41,217 bases of DNA from Ignavibacterium sp. (GTDB lineage: Bacteria > Bacteroidota > Ignavibacteria > Ignavibacteriales > Ignavibacteriaceae), in the NCBI GenBank assembly GCA_025056745.1, contig JANWVQ010000137.1, positions 1 to 41,217 of the forward strand. The letters run 5' to 3'. The first letter of the stretch is position 1; each line of letters starts with the position of its first letter. Shown piece by piece: positions 11,131 to 20,282 of the stretch. The notes below the pieces were generated by a model. It did not search any database. It saw only the letters and a list, made by a program, of their open reading frames with translations, and was not told the origin of the DNA. The position numbers and the translations under genes were made by a program.

Positions 11131-12240
11131 TTAATTATTTAATCGCACCGGCATTAACAACATCAAAATCTCTTCATTTTCCGAAGTTTGTCCTGGTTCA
11201 ATTAAACAGGCTTTAGTTGGAGAATGAAGTTTGAAAATTAATTTTTCAGAGTCTATGTGAGTAACAATATCATTTAAGTAGAACACATTAAAACCTATAA
11301 CCATTGGCTCACCATTATATTCACAATCAATTGTCTCTGTTGCACTTGCTGATGTATCAACATTCTCTATTGAGATACTTAAATCAGTTGAGTTAATATT
11401 TAATTTTATTTGTTTATTTCCCTCCGTTGCAAAGACCATCATCCTTCTAATTGTAGATAATAAATCAGCACGATTGATTGTCAATAAATTTTCATTTTCC
11501 AGTGGAATTACACTATTGTAATTAGGATATTTATCACTTATCAGCTTAGTGACTAATTCAATATCAGAGAATTTAAATGAAGCAAGATTTTTTGTGAGAT
11601 TAATCTTGACCTCACTATCAGTTAAAAACTTTGAAATAATATGTATCGCTTTTCTCGGTATGATATATCTTTCAAGAAGTTCAGTTTGATATGATTTTTT
11701 TAAGTATTTAACTAATCTGTGTCCATCAGTTGCGACAAATCTCAATCCATCTTCAGCAAAGTCAAGTAAAATACCTGTCATTGCTGGTCTAATGTCTTCA
11801 TCACTTGCAGCAAAAGAGGTAATGTTAAAAGCTCTGTTAAGATCATCGGCAGATATGATTATTTCATTTCCACTTTCTATAACTGGAATTTCAGGATAAT
11901 CTTTGGTTTCGAAATAATTCAGATTATAAGTTCCTCGATCAGTTTTTAATTTTAATTGTTGATTATTCTCAAGAGAAATAGTAACGATAGTGTCAGGAAA
12001 TTCTCTGATTGTATCAAATAATAATTTAGCAGGGACAACAAATTGTTTATTTTTATCAGAAGCAATGTCCATTTGAGATTTAATGGAAACTTCCAAATCA
12101 GTAGCATAGACAGTTAAAAGTCCATCGTTTATATCAAATAAAAAATTAGTCAAAATAGTCATCGGCGTCTTTGACGGAATAGCTGGAATTACTTTAGACA
12201 AAAGTTTTTCAAGGTTTCTGCTGTTTACCCTAAATTCCAT
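11131..12240 (-). CDS. dnaN: DNA polymerase III sliding clamp (beta subunit)
   Basis: The 369-residue product is the beta clamp that tethers polymerase III to DNA as a ring-shaped dimer. The three clamp domains can be followed: N-terminal FRVNSRNLEKLL and TPMTILTNFLF, central DIRPAMTGILLDF with ATDGHRL, and the C-terminal end EEILMLLMPVRLNN, the usual M-P-[VM]-R tail. A good AAGGAGA ribosome site lies 8 bases before the ATG, and a promoter candidate is at 12264-12294. It is the first gene of the replication cluster. dnaA, its usual upstream neighbour, is absent. Confidence 0.97.
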   Translation of the reverse strand: MEFRVNSRNLEKLLSKVIPAIPSKTPMTILTNFLFDINDGLLTVYATDLEVSIKSQMDIASDKNKQFVVPAKLLFDTIREFPDTIVTISLENNQQLKLKTDRGTYNLNYFETKDYPEIPVIESGNEIIISADDLNRAFNITSFAASDEDIRPAMTGILLDFAEDGLRFVATDGHRLVKYLKKSYQTELLERYIIPRKAIHIISKFLTDSEVKINLTKNLASFKFSDIELVTKLISDKYPNYNSVIPLENENLLTINRADLLSTIRRMMVFATEGNKQIKLNINSTDLSISIENVDTSASATETIDCEYNGEPMVIGFNVFYLNDIVTHIDSEKLIFKLHSPTKACLIEPGQTSENEEILMLLMPVRLNN

Positions 12241-12470
12241 ATAATTTCTCCTTTTGAATCAAACAAAAATACTAATTATTGACAGGATTCTCAACCTTTT
12301 GAATGTAAAAATATTCTGGATATTGAATTTTTAGAAGTTCAAAATGACATTTGAAAATTCTCAAATTTTTGATTCGAGGATAAACTTTTTTCTTAAAAAT
12401 TTAATTAAATCTTGTTTATTTGAACTATTAGCTTATATATTTATGTAATTTTTAATGAAGACAATAAGAT
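12241..12470. other. Intergenic gap upstream of dnaN, no dnaA and no clear origin
   Basis: In many relatives dnaA or the origin lies upstream of dnaN. These 230 bases contain the dnaN ribosome site and a promoter candidate but no match to the DnaA box TTATNCACA on either strand. The closest is GTTTATCCTC on the minus strand near 12376-12385, which is poor. The sequence is AT-rich without strong hairpins. Confidence 0.5.
12264..12294 (-). promoter_or_regulatory. Bacteroidota-type promoter candidate for dnaN
   Basis: On the minus strand, TTG (12294-12292) is followed after 20 bases by TATTTTTG (12271-12264), matching TTTG-N19/21-TAnnTTTG except for one base of the -33 element. Transcription would begin near 12257, giving a short leader with AAGGAGA before the ATG. 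Confidence 0.4.
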
Positions 12471-12950
12471 TCATTCAATATTCAATTCTTTTTTAACTTG
12501 GAGTTTCAATTCAATTATGGTTTTATGTTCTAAATTCAAAGTTGAGGCAATCTTTTTTATTAGGCTATCTTCATAAGTATTCAATTTCTTATCCATAAAA
12601 ATCAGACGCCAGAGATTTTTAATTACAGATTCTTTTTCAGATTGATTTAAGAGTTCATTTAATTCAGTTGTAAATTCATAAATGCTTATACTTTTTTCTA
12701 CTTTTTGCTCAGCTAATTCTATCATTGCTTCAACTTCTGATTCATTTAATTTGAAACATTCTTTCATAGTTGATATGATAAAGTCTCTTTCTTCATTTGA
12801 GAAATTACCATCAGCTTTTGCCAACTCAATAAACAATGCACAAGTAGCAACTTCTAATTTGTGTTTTTTATCTTCATCTTTTTGTGTTTCTGGTTGAGAT
12901 ATGTTGTTTTCCTGTTCACCGAAAAGAATTTTCTTTAATTTTTCTATCAT
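12471..12950 (-). CDS. TerB-like protein
   Basis: This is a 159-residue soluble protein. After a charged linker of about 35 residues, it contains an all-helical TerB-like domain with the hallmark ALFIELAKADGNFSNEER near 38-55, where the acidic DG-x-F-S-x-E-E-R turn is the family metal-binding type signature. A second half repeats the pattern loosely (FMDKKLNTYEDSLI). TerB domains are linked to tellurite resistance and envelope stress, but most stand-alone members have no known role. It starts directly after the VOC stop with no gap, and is the last gene before the dnaN promoter gap. Another TerB-like gene lies at 30163. Confidence 0.75.
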   Translation of the reverse strand: MIEKLKKILFGEQENNISQPETQKDEDKKHKLEVATCALFIELAKADGNFSNEERDFIISTMKECFKLNESEVEAMIELAEQKVEKSISIYEFTTELNELLNQSEKESVIKNLWRLIFMDKKLNTYEDSLIKKIASTLNLEHKTIIELKLQVKKELNIE

Positions 12951-13436
12951 TTAATCTAACTCCGATAAAAGACTTTTAACATCTAATGATTTTGTAACCA
13001 TAACTACGTTTCCATTTTCGTCTCTTGGCCAATATTCCGGCATCTTATCAGCATATAATTCAACTCCATTTCCATCTGGATCACGCAGGTAAATAGATTC
13101 AGAGACTCCGTGATCAGATGCCCCTTCAATTGGGTAGTTCAATTCCCAAATTCTTTTAAAGATTTTTGCAAGCTCTCTTCTATTTGGATATAAAATAGCA
13201 AAGTGATAAAGCCCTGTGGTACCTTTTGGAGGTGGTGGAGCACCTTTCCCAGCCCAAGTGTTCAGTGCAATATGATGATGATAATTTCCTGATGATAGAA
13301 ACACCGCTGAGTTATTAAATGTAGCTGTAATATTAAATCCTAAAATATCTTTATAAAATGATAATGACTTTTCTAAATCTGAAACTGTCAAATGAATGTG
13401 TCCAATTTTTACGTGAGGATGTATTTCGTAAGACAT
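12951..13436 (-). CDS. VOC-fold (glyoxalase/extradiol dioxygenase-like) protein
   Basis: This 161-residue protein has the vicinal-oxygen-chelate fold as two beta-alpha-beta3 repeats. The first begins KIGHIHLTVSDLEKSLSFY (residues 10-28) and the second GLYHFAILYPNRREL. Metal-ligand candidates are H15, the His in LYHFA and the Glu in GNGVELYAD, the arrangement of catechol 2,3-dioxygenase (CatE)-like proteins. The conserved LRDPDGNGVELY is typical. The substrate is unknown; a dioxygenase or glyoxalase-like activity is possible but not shown. It lies 11 bases after glgP and abuts the TerB-like gene. Confidence 0.85.
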   Translation of the reverse strand: MSYEIHPHVKIGHIHLTVSDLEKSLSFYKDILGFNITATFNNSAVFLSSGNYHHHIALNTWAGKGAPPPPKGTTGLYHFAILYPNRRELAKIFKRIWELNYPIEGASDHGVSESIYLRDPDGNGVELYADKMPEYWPRDENGNVVMVTKSLDVKSLLSELD

Positions 13437-13447
13437 TTTTCTCCTTA

Positions 13448-15949
13448 TTAATATGAATTATTCATTATTAAAGGTTTTACTTTCCATATTTTTTCAGCAT
13501 ACTCTTTGACTGAGCGATCAGAAGAAAATTTCGACACGCGAGCCACATTTAGAATTGATTTAACTGTCCAAGCATCTTTATCTAACCATTCTTTTGATAC
13601 TCTTTCCTGACATTCAATGTAAGATTGATAATCAGCTAAATTGCAGTAATAGTCCACATTCAAAAGTCCAAATATCATATCATTAAAAATTCCGGGTTCT
13701 TTTGGATTAAAATAGTTAAGGTAAATCATATCTATTACCTTTCTAAGTTCAGGATTTTCATAATAATACTTTTTGGGATCGTAGCCTTTTGCTTTAAGTT
13801 CAACGACTTCCTCTGCTTTAAGTCCAAAGATGAAGATATTTTCTTGACCGACTTCTTCACAAATTTCAACATTAGCACCATCTAAAGTTCCTATTGTTAA
13901 AGCACCGTTAAGAGCAAACTTCATATTCCCTGTTCCGCTTGCTTCAAGTCCGGCGACAGAGATTTGTTCAGATAAATCAGCAGCTGGAATTATTTTTTCA
14001 GCTAATGAAACAGAATAATTTTTCAGAAAAACTACTTTTAGTTTATCACCAATTTCTGGATCATTATTTACAACATCCGCAACAGCATTTATTAACTTGA
14101 TAACCATTTTAGCTTGATAATATGCTGGTGCTGATTTACCAGCAAAGATAACCGTGCGAGGGACAAATTTAGCACGTGGATTTTCTTTTATTCGGTTATA
14201 TAAAGTTATTACGTGCAGAACATTTAGCAGTTGTCTTTTGTATTCGTGGAATCTTTTTATCTGGACATCGAAAATAGATTTTGGATTTACTTTGACTTTA
14301 TTTTCTTTTTCAATTAACTCAATAAGAGCTTTTTTATTTTGAGCTTTTATTTCTCTCCATTGCTTCTTAAAGTCTTCATCTTTGACAAAATTTTCAATTT
14401 GCTTGATATGAGTTAAATCTCTAATCCATTCATCACCAATCTTTGAAGTTATTAATTCAGATAGTTTTGGATTAGCGTATCTCAACCATCTGCGAGGCGT
14501 AATTCCATTAGTAATGCAAATAAATTTTTTAGGATAAATTTTATTAAAGTCAGGAAATATTCTTTCTTTTAGAATTTTCGTATGAAGTTCAGCTACTCCA
14601 TTAACCGCAAAAGAGCCGACAATGGCAAGATTAGCCATTCTAACTCTTTTGTCGTCACCAGGTGAGATTATAGAAAGTTTTGAGAGAACGCCTTCATCAG
14701 TAGTATATTTCTTCTTTACTTCCTCTAAAAATCTTCTATTAATCTCATAAACAATTTGAAGATGACGAGGCAAAAGTTCACCAAATATTTTTTCACTCCA
14801 TTCCTCCAATGCCTCAGGAACAACTGTATGGTTTGTATATGCGAAAGTTCTCGTTGTAATATCCCAAGCTTTCTCCCAACTGAGCTTTTCTTTGTCGATT
14901 AATATTCTCATCAGTTCTGGAATTGCAATTACGGGGTGAGTATCGTTTAATTGAATACAAACTTTGTCTGGAAATTCATTAAAGTTCTTATGATTAATTT
15001 TATATTTTCTTATGATGTCTTGCAAAGTAGCAGATACGAAAAAGTATTGTTGTTTCAATCTTAAAAATTTTCCTTCAACATAGGTATCATTTGGGTAAAG
15101 AACTTTTGATATTACTTCTGAATCATTTTTCTTTGCAACTGCTTCAACGTAATTACCTTTATTGAAATCCTGAAATTCAAATTCCGTATGAGCTTTTGCC
15201 TGCCAGAGTCGGAGGTTATTAACTGTTTTAGTTTTATAACCCGGGACAGGAACATCATAAGCAACTGCCATAACATCTTCTGTATCGACCCAATCAAAGC
15301 AATATGAACCATCAGGATAATTTTTTCTTTCAACTCTTCCGTAAAACTTAACTCTATATTGAAGATTTCTTCTCATTATATCCCAAGGATTTCCATTCTT
15401 TAGCCAGTCATCAGCATATTCAACTTGATAACCATTTTCAATCTCTTGATTAAATATTCCATACTCATATCTAATTCCATAACCAAAAGCAGGTAAATTT
15501 AATGTTGCCATTGAGTCTAGATAGCAAGCGGCAAGTCTTCCTAATCCTCCGTTGCCTAAGCCCATATCATTTTCATATTCCATAATTTCTTCAAGGTCAT
15601 ATCCTTCTTCAGCAAGGATTTTTTTACATTGTTCATAGAAGTCATAATTAATCAGATAATTTCCTAAAAGACGTCCCATTAAATATTCAAGGGATAAATA
15701 ATAAACTCTTTTTGAGTCTTGATTAAAAATTTCTCTCTGAGTTCTCAACCATCTTCTTACAAGTCTGTCTCTCACAGATAATGAAAGTGCATAGTATGCA
15801 TCCTCCTTTGTTACAGTAACTTTATCTTTAACAAGGGTAAATTCTAAATGCTCCTTGAAACGATTAGATATTGAATAAGTGGAATAGTCTTCTTTATCTG
15901 TGAAAAAGATAGAACCATTTTCAATGTTTCCATTTCCATTTTTTTTCAT
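13448..15949 (-). CDS. glgP: Glycogen/maltodextrin phosphorylase
   Basis: This is an 833-residue GT35 phosphorylase that releases glucose 1-phosphate from alpha-1,4-glucan ends using phosphate. The PLP lysine is about K677 in EASGTGNMKFALNG. NGGLGRLAACYLDS, the substrate-binding region QLNDTHP and IKRFHEYKRQ are all present, so the enzyme looks complete. Length is typical of the family. A weak AGGGG ribosome site lies 12 bases before the ATG. It follows the BNR protein gene by 46 bases on the same strand. No other glycogen genes are in view, so it may serve storage-glucan breakdown from a separate locus. Confidence 0.96.
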   Translation of the reverse strand: MKKNGNGNIENGSIFFTDKEDYSTYSISNRFKEHLEFTLVKDKVTVTKEDAYYALSLSVRDRLVRRWLRTQREIFNQDSKRVYYLSLEYLMGRLLGNYLINYDFYEQCKKILAEEGYDLEEIMEYENDMGLGNGGLGRLAACYLDSMATLNLPAFGYGIRYEYGIFNQEIENGYQVEYADDWLKNGNPWDIMRRNLQYRVKFYGRVERKNYPDGSYCFDWVDTEDVMAVAYDVPVPGYKTKTVNNLRLWQAKAHTEFEFQDFNKGNYVEAVAKKNDSEVISKVLYPNDTYVEGKFLRLKQQYFFVSATLQDIIRKYKINHKNFNEFPDKVCIQLNDTHPVIAIPELMRILIDKEKLSWEKAWDITTRTFAYTNHTVVPEALEEWSEKIFGELLPRHLQIVYEINRRFLEEVKKKYTTDEGVLSKLSIISPGDDKRVRMANLAIVGSFAVNGVAELHTKILKERIFPDFNKIYPKKFICITNGITPRRWLRYANPKLSELITSKIGDEWIRDLTHIKQIENFVKDEDFKKQWREIKAQNKKALIELIEKENKVKVNPKSIFDVQIKRFHEYKRQLLNVLHVITLYNRIKENPRAKFVPRTVIFAGKSAPAYYQAKMVIKLINAVADVVNNDPEIGDKLKVVFLKNYSVSLAEKIIPAADLSEQISVAGLEASGTGNMKFALNGALTIGTLDGANVEICEEVGQENIFIFGLKAEEVVELKAKGYDPKKYYYENPELRKVIDMIYLNYFNPKEPGIFNDMIFGLLNVDYYCNLADYQSYIECQERVSKEWLDKDAWTVKSILNVARVSKFSSDRSVKEYAEKIWKVKPLIMNNSY

Positions 15950-15995
15950 TTTACTTATACCCCTAAATAACTTTCCTAAAATTATTACACTAAAT

Positions 15996-18900
15996 TTATT
16001 CGAATTTCAAAAATCTTCCTGGAGTCCAGGGAGCTTTCAGTCTGTCCAATTCATTTTCTAAATTTTTGAGATCTGTTTCTGATAATTTTTTCAAAGCTTT
16101 CAAAACATCTGCAAATTCATCTGAAGCTATTTTGTAATTATCTAAATAAGTTTTAGTAGGTGCTGAACTTGTTTGCCACATTCCATAAGTTACTTCACCC
16201 AATCTATCGGATATACTTGGGTAAGTAGGTTCATTTCTATTTGCAATAACTTCATCTCCTGTTAACTTTCTGTAAAGATTTTTATTTTCAAGTTGCATTC
16301 TACTTATTTCTTCAAAAAGAGAAATAGGGACATTTTCCGTTCTTAGCAAGGTGGTTCTAATTATTTCTAATTTGTTTTTCAAATCATTCGATAATTCTAT
16401 TGCTGCACGAACTTGTCTATTCAACTCTGAAACTTTTCTTTGGAAAGCAACTAAATCAGCTCGATTTTGAGCGGGCAGAGTTACATTATTTAAAACTTTT
16501 GCTTCAAATTCTTTTGGTTCAGAAAGCCAAGTCATTTTTCCATTTATCCAAACTGACATTCTAACTTTATATTTACCTGGCATTACAGGATATCCACTTG
16601 CATTTTCTTCCGTTGCATTTTTAACGGGATTAGTTGATGCATATCTCAAATCCCAAGTGATTCTATTTATTCCTGACTTAACGTCTGTTTTTAATTTTCT
16701 AATTACATTCTCGTTTTCATCATAAATTGTAAAAAGTAAATATGGTTTTTCTTCATCATCTTCTTTACGCAATTCATCCCAAGAAGGATAGAAAACTGGT
16801 TTGCCTTCTTTGACTAGTTCCTTTTCTTTTTCTTTTCTTTGCTCTTTTAACGTTTTAGGTGCTTCTTTAACGTAATAAGTAAATGTTGCACCAAATGGCG
16901 GATTTTCAGCTTTGAAGAAAGAAGAACCAAGAGCATTAAAAGTTGCATTTCTGTAAATGAACATCCACGCATCTTTTACATCGAATAATTTATAATTTTC
17001 ATCAATCAGGGTTTTCTCATTAATCTGCTGTAAGGGTGAATAATCATCTAAGATATAAAATCCTCGACCAAAAGTTGAAACTGCTAAATCATTTTCTCGC
17101 CTTTGAATGTCAATGTCTCTAACTGATTGAGTTGGGAAATTTCCTTTTAGCTGAATCCAATTTTTACCACCATTAATTGTAAAGAACACTCCAAATTCAG
17201 TTCCAATAAAAAGTAATTCAGGATTTTTATGATCTTGAATTATTGAATAAACTACAAAAGGTTCTTTTAAATCGCCAGTTATTGATTGCCAACTTTTGCC
17301 TCTGTCTTTACTAACTAAAATATAAGGTTTAAAGTCTGATTTTTTATGATTATCGAAAGTTGCATAAACTGTATTTGCATCAAAACGTGAGGCATATAAA
17401 CAGGATACGTAAGTAGTTTCTGGAACTCCAGGGAATTTATCTATTCTACGCCAATTTTTGCCACCATCCTCTGTAACTTGAATTAACCCATCATCCGTAC
17501 CAACATATAATAGTCCTTCTACTAATGGTGATTCCGTTAAAGAAACAATATTTCCATAAAAAGAAGTTGAAGCATTTTTAGCAACTGCATCAACACTCCA
17601 AATTCTTCCCATAACAGGAAGTTTATTTCTGTCAATTCTTCTTGTTAAATCATCACTTATTGCTTCCCAAGAATTTCCTTTATCAGTGCTTTTGAAAACT
17701 TTATTAGCAGCAGTGTAAATAACATTTGGATTATTAGGACTTATCATCAGAGGAGTATCCCAATTCCATCTATAAGGCTCCTCACCAGCTTTTTCTTGAG
17801 GTTTGATACTCATAATTTCACCACTTTGTAGGTCGTGTCTGGTAAGTCCACCATATTGCCAGAGACAATAAATAATATTTGGATTTGTTGGATCTGTTAA
17901 TGCTTCATAACCATCTCCGCCAACGAGGGGGATCCAATCTGCATTTACAATTCCTTCTTCATTAATTGTGCGTGAAGGAACAATCATACTATTGTTATCC
18001 TGAGTTCCACCCATTACACGATAAAAAGGTTCGTAGTTATCAACACTGATTCTGTAGAACTGAGTGATTGGTAAATTATCTTTGAAATGAAAAGTATTTC
18101 CACCATCAAAAGTTTCGTAAATACCACCATCTCCACCGATGAGATAGTGATTTGTGTTATTTGGATTTATCCATAAAGCGTGGTCATCAACGTGTCTTCC
18201 TTTTGTTGTAATTGGAGTGAATGTTTTTCCACCATCAGTTGTTACTTGAGAGTATGTATCCATTACATAAATTTTATCTAATTGTTTAGGGTCGGCATAA
18301 ATTTCAGAGTAATATTGTGGACTAACGTTTTTATAATTACTCATTTTTTCCCAACTTGCTCCACGGTTAGTGCTGCGATAAAATCCACTTTCATCGTATG
18401 CTGCTTCAATAATTGCATATATATAATCTGGATTGACTGGAGATATTGCTAAACCAATTCTTCCAATATCAACCGAAGGTAATCCATTTGTAAGTTTTGT
18501 CCAAGTTTTTCCTGCATCAGTCGTCTTATAGATTGCGCTTTCAGGTCCTCCATTTAATAACGTCCACACGTGTCTTCTTCTTTGATATGAAGCTGCATAG
18601 AGAACATCAGGATTTCTTGGATCCATAACAACATCTGTTACTCCAGTGTTTGGACTAATGTATAAAACTGAATCCCAAGTAGCACCGTAATTAGTTGATT
18701 TATATAATCCTCTTTGCCCCCCGGGACCCCAAAGAGGACCTTGAGCGGCTACATAAATGACCTTGCTATCTCTAGGATCAATTAAAATTTTCGCAATGTG
18801 CTCAGACTTCTGTAAGCCAATGTTTTTAAAACTTTTTCCACCATCTTCACTTCTATAAACGCCATCTCCCCAAGAGACGCTTCGTTGAGAATTATTCTCT

Positions 18901-19244
18901 CCAGTTCCAACATATAAAACATTAGGATTATTTGGATCTAAAGCTAAACATCCTATTGAATGAGAGCCGTAATTTTCAAAAATCGGTGTCCACGTAGTTC
19001 CAGAGTTTGTAGTTTTCCAAACGTTCCCACAGGCAACAGCAACATAATATTCGTGAATGTTGTTTGGATTAACAGCAAAATCACTAATTCGACCTGATGT
19101 AACCGCAGGACCTAATGAACGAAATTTTAGACCGTTGAATGTTGCTGACTTATACGAATTTTTATCATCTCTCTTGGATTCTTGTGATAAAATCAAATTT
19201 GAGATAACGATAAAAAGAATAGAAAAAAGAAATATTCTTTTCAT
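15996..19244 (-). CDS. Secreted BNR/Asp-box repeat (sortilin/Vps10-like) protein
   Basis: This large 1082-residue protein starts with a signal peptide (MKRIFLFSILFIVISNLILSQ). At least eleven Asp-box turns of the form S/T-x-D/N-x-G-x-T/S-W/F follow, for example TTNSGTTW, SEDGGKSF, TTDAGKTW, STDKGNSW and TEDGGKNW. They indicate two beta-propellers as in Vps10/sortilin and BNR proteins. The last 350 residues are a separate region with a beta part and a helical coiled-coil-like part. Such proteins are common in Bacteroidota and Acidobacteria and are often labelled glycosyl hydrolase, but no catalytic residues of sialidases are evident. It lies after a lipoprotein gene and before glgP. The substrate is unknown. 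Confidence 0.88.
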   Translation of the reverse strand: MKRIFLFSILFIVISNLILSQESKRDDKNSYKSATFNGLKFRSLGPAVTSGRISDFAVNPNNIHEYYVAVACGNVWKTTNSGTTWTPIFENYGSHSIGCLALDPNNPNVLYVGTGENNSQRSVSWGDGVYRSEDGGKSFKNIGLQKSEHIAKILIDPRDSKVIYVAAQGPLWGPGGQRGLYKSTNYGATWDSVLYISPNTGVTDVVMDPRNPDVLYAASYQRRRHVWTLLNGGPESAIYKTTDAGKTWTKLTNGLPSVDIGRIGLAISPVNPDYIYAIIEAAYDESGFYRSTNRGASWEKMSNYKNVSPQYYSEIYADPKQLDKIYVMDTYSQVTTDGGKTFTPITTKGRHVDDHALWINPNNTNHYLIGGDGGIYETFDGGNTFHFKDNLPITQFYRISVDNYEPFYRVMGGTQDNNSMIVPSRTINEEGIVNADWIPLVGGDGYEALTDPTNPNIIYCLWQYGGLTRHDLQSGEIMSIKPQEKAGEEPYRWNWDTPLMISPNNPNVIYTAANKVFKSTDKGNSWEAISDDLTRRIDRNKLPVMGRIWSVDAVAKNASTSFYGNIVSLTESPLVEGLLYVGTDDGLIQVTEDGGKNWRRIDKFPGVPETTYVSCLYASRFDANTVYATFDNHKKSDFKPYILVSKDRGKSWQSITGDLKEPFVVYSIIQDHKNPELLFIGTEFGVFFTINGGKNWIQLKGNFPTQSVRDIDIQRRENDLAVSTFGRGFYILDDYSPLQQINEKTLIDENYKLFDVKDAWMFIYRNATFNALGSSFFKAENPPFGATFTYYVKEAPKTLKEQRKEKEKELVKEGKPVFYPSWDELRKEDDEEKPYLLFTIYDENENVIRKLKTDVKSGINRITWDLRYASTNPVKNATEENASGYPVMPGKYKVRMSVWINGKMTWLSEPKEFEAKVLNNVTLPAQNRADLVAFQRKVSELNRQVRAAIELSNDLKNKLEIIRTTLLRTENVPISLFEEISRMQLENKNLYRKLTGDEVIANRNEPTYPSISDRLGEVTYGMWQTSSAPTKTYLDNYKIASDEFADVLKALKKLSETDLKNLENELDRLKAPWTPGRFLKFE

Positions 19245-19294
19245 AGTTTAATCCTTTGATATGAATTTGAAAATTTCGAGTTCAATATTAGAGT

Positions 19295-19954
19295 TTAATC
19301 TCTTTTTTTTCTGAAGAGATAAAATACCACTACAAGAAAAACTATAGAGGCAAGTATGTATATCCAAATTGGTGTTTCCTTGATTTTGAATGGTTTAAAT
19401 GTCACCGAAATTGTTTTTCCATTTCCAATTTCAGAATAATTATATTCCCAGATTAATTGTCTTTTATCTTCTGAAGTAGCATTGTGAAAAATTATATCAC
19501 CGTGAAAAGTATAAACATATTTGATTTTATAATTATGAGAATCAAAACCAAAACCAGAAGTCAATGGTGGTATAAACTGAGAAAAAACTTTTTGTCCTGA
19601 AGCTCCATCTGTCAAAGAAAATCTATATTGTGAAAAAGACCTTATGAGATTAAGTGAATCAATGTTAGTGAACTCGAACTTTATCTTTGTGTTCATTGTT
19701 GAATCAGTTGAATCAGAGTATGAGATGACTTCAAGATTATTTATAAATGATGCTTGAAATTCTTTTTTCACAGAGTCTGAAACAAAGATATTAAGCTTAG
19801 AAAGATAAGCAAGCGAGGAACTATCTGTTGCTTTCATCCAATAATGAATTTCCATATTACCCGAACCATCAGGATAGATGTAAGTTTTTTGTTCGTAATT
19901 TATGCAACCATTTATTACAAATAACAAAGTGATTACTATTAAAAAATTTTTCAT
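19295..19954 (-). CDS. Lipoprotein with C-terminal membrane helix, function unknown
   Basis: The 219-residue product has a lipoprotein signal (MKNFLIVITLLFVINGC, lipobox VINGC) and opens with YEQKTYIYPDGSGNMEIHYW, which resembles LppM-like proteins that sense or bind lipids. A C-terminal transmembrane helix (PIWIYILASIVFLVVVFYLF) ends in RKKRD. The domain between them should lie outside the cytoplasm, held at both ends. I do not recognise a precise family. It is the first gene of the unit that continues with the BNR protein 50 bases on. A minus-strand TATTTTTG at 19994-19987 could be its -7 element, but no matching -33 box is at the right distance. Confidence 0.75.
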   Translation of the reverse strand: MKNFLIVITLLFVINGCINYEQKTYIYPDGSGNMEIHYWMKATDSSSLAYLSKLNIFVSDSVKKEFQASFINNLEVISYSDSTDSTMNTKIKFEFTNIDSLNLIRSFSQYRFSLTDGASGQKVFSQFIPPLTSGFGFDSHNYKIKYVYTFHGDIIFHNATSEDKRQLIWEYNYSEIGNGKTISVTFKPFKIKETPIWIYILASIVFLVVVFYLFRKKRD

Positions 19955-20036
19955 AATGTATGAAACTTTTGTGTATTATTGTTCATCAAAAATATGCAAA
20001 TTTTGTGAATTAAAAGGAACAAAATAGGGAAACAAT

Positions 20037-20282
20037 ATGCCAAACTATGATTACAAATGTCTTCAGTGCAATGAAACTTTTGAAATTTTTCAATCAATTA
20101 AAGAAGCACCTTTAACTCAATGTCCAAATTGTAATGGGCAATTAAAAAGATTAATAGGTTCTGGGGCTGGAATTATTTTTACTGGCTCTGGTTTTTATCA
20201 AACAGATTATAAAAATAAATCAAACGGTAATTCAAAAGAATCTAAGAAAACCGAAACAAAGCAAGAAAAAATTAGTGCTTGA
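20037..20282 (+). CDS. FmdB-family zinc-ribbon regulator-like protein
   Basis: This 81-residue protein opens MPNYDYKCLQCNETFE and has a second CxxC pair (CPNCNGQ), giving a Cys4 zinc ribbon as in the FmdB family (putative regulatory proteins). The second half has GSGFYQTDYK, also typical, and a lysine-rich tail. Function is not known beyond family naming. AGGGAA precedes the ATG. Its stop TGA overlaps the TTG start of the permease gene by four bases, so the two are probably translated together. Confidence 0.85.
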   Translation: MPNYDYKCLQCNETFEIFQSIKEAPLTQCPNCNGQLKRLIGSGAGIIFTGSGFYQTDYKNKSNGNSKESKKTETKQEKISA

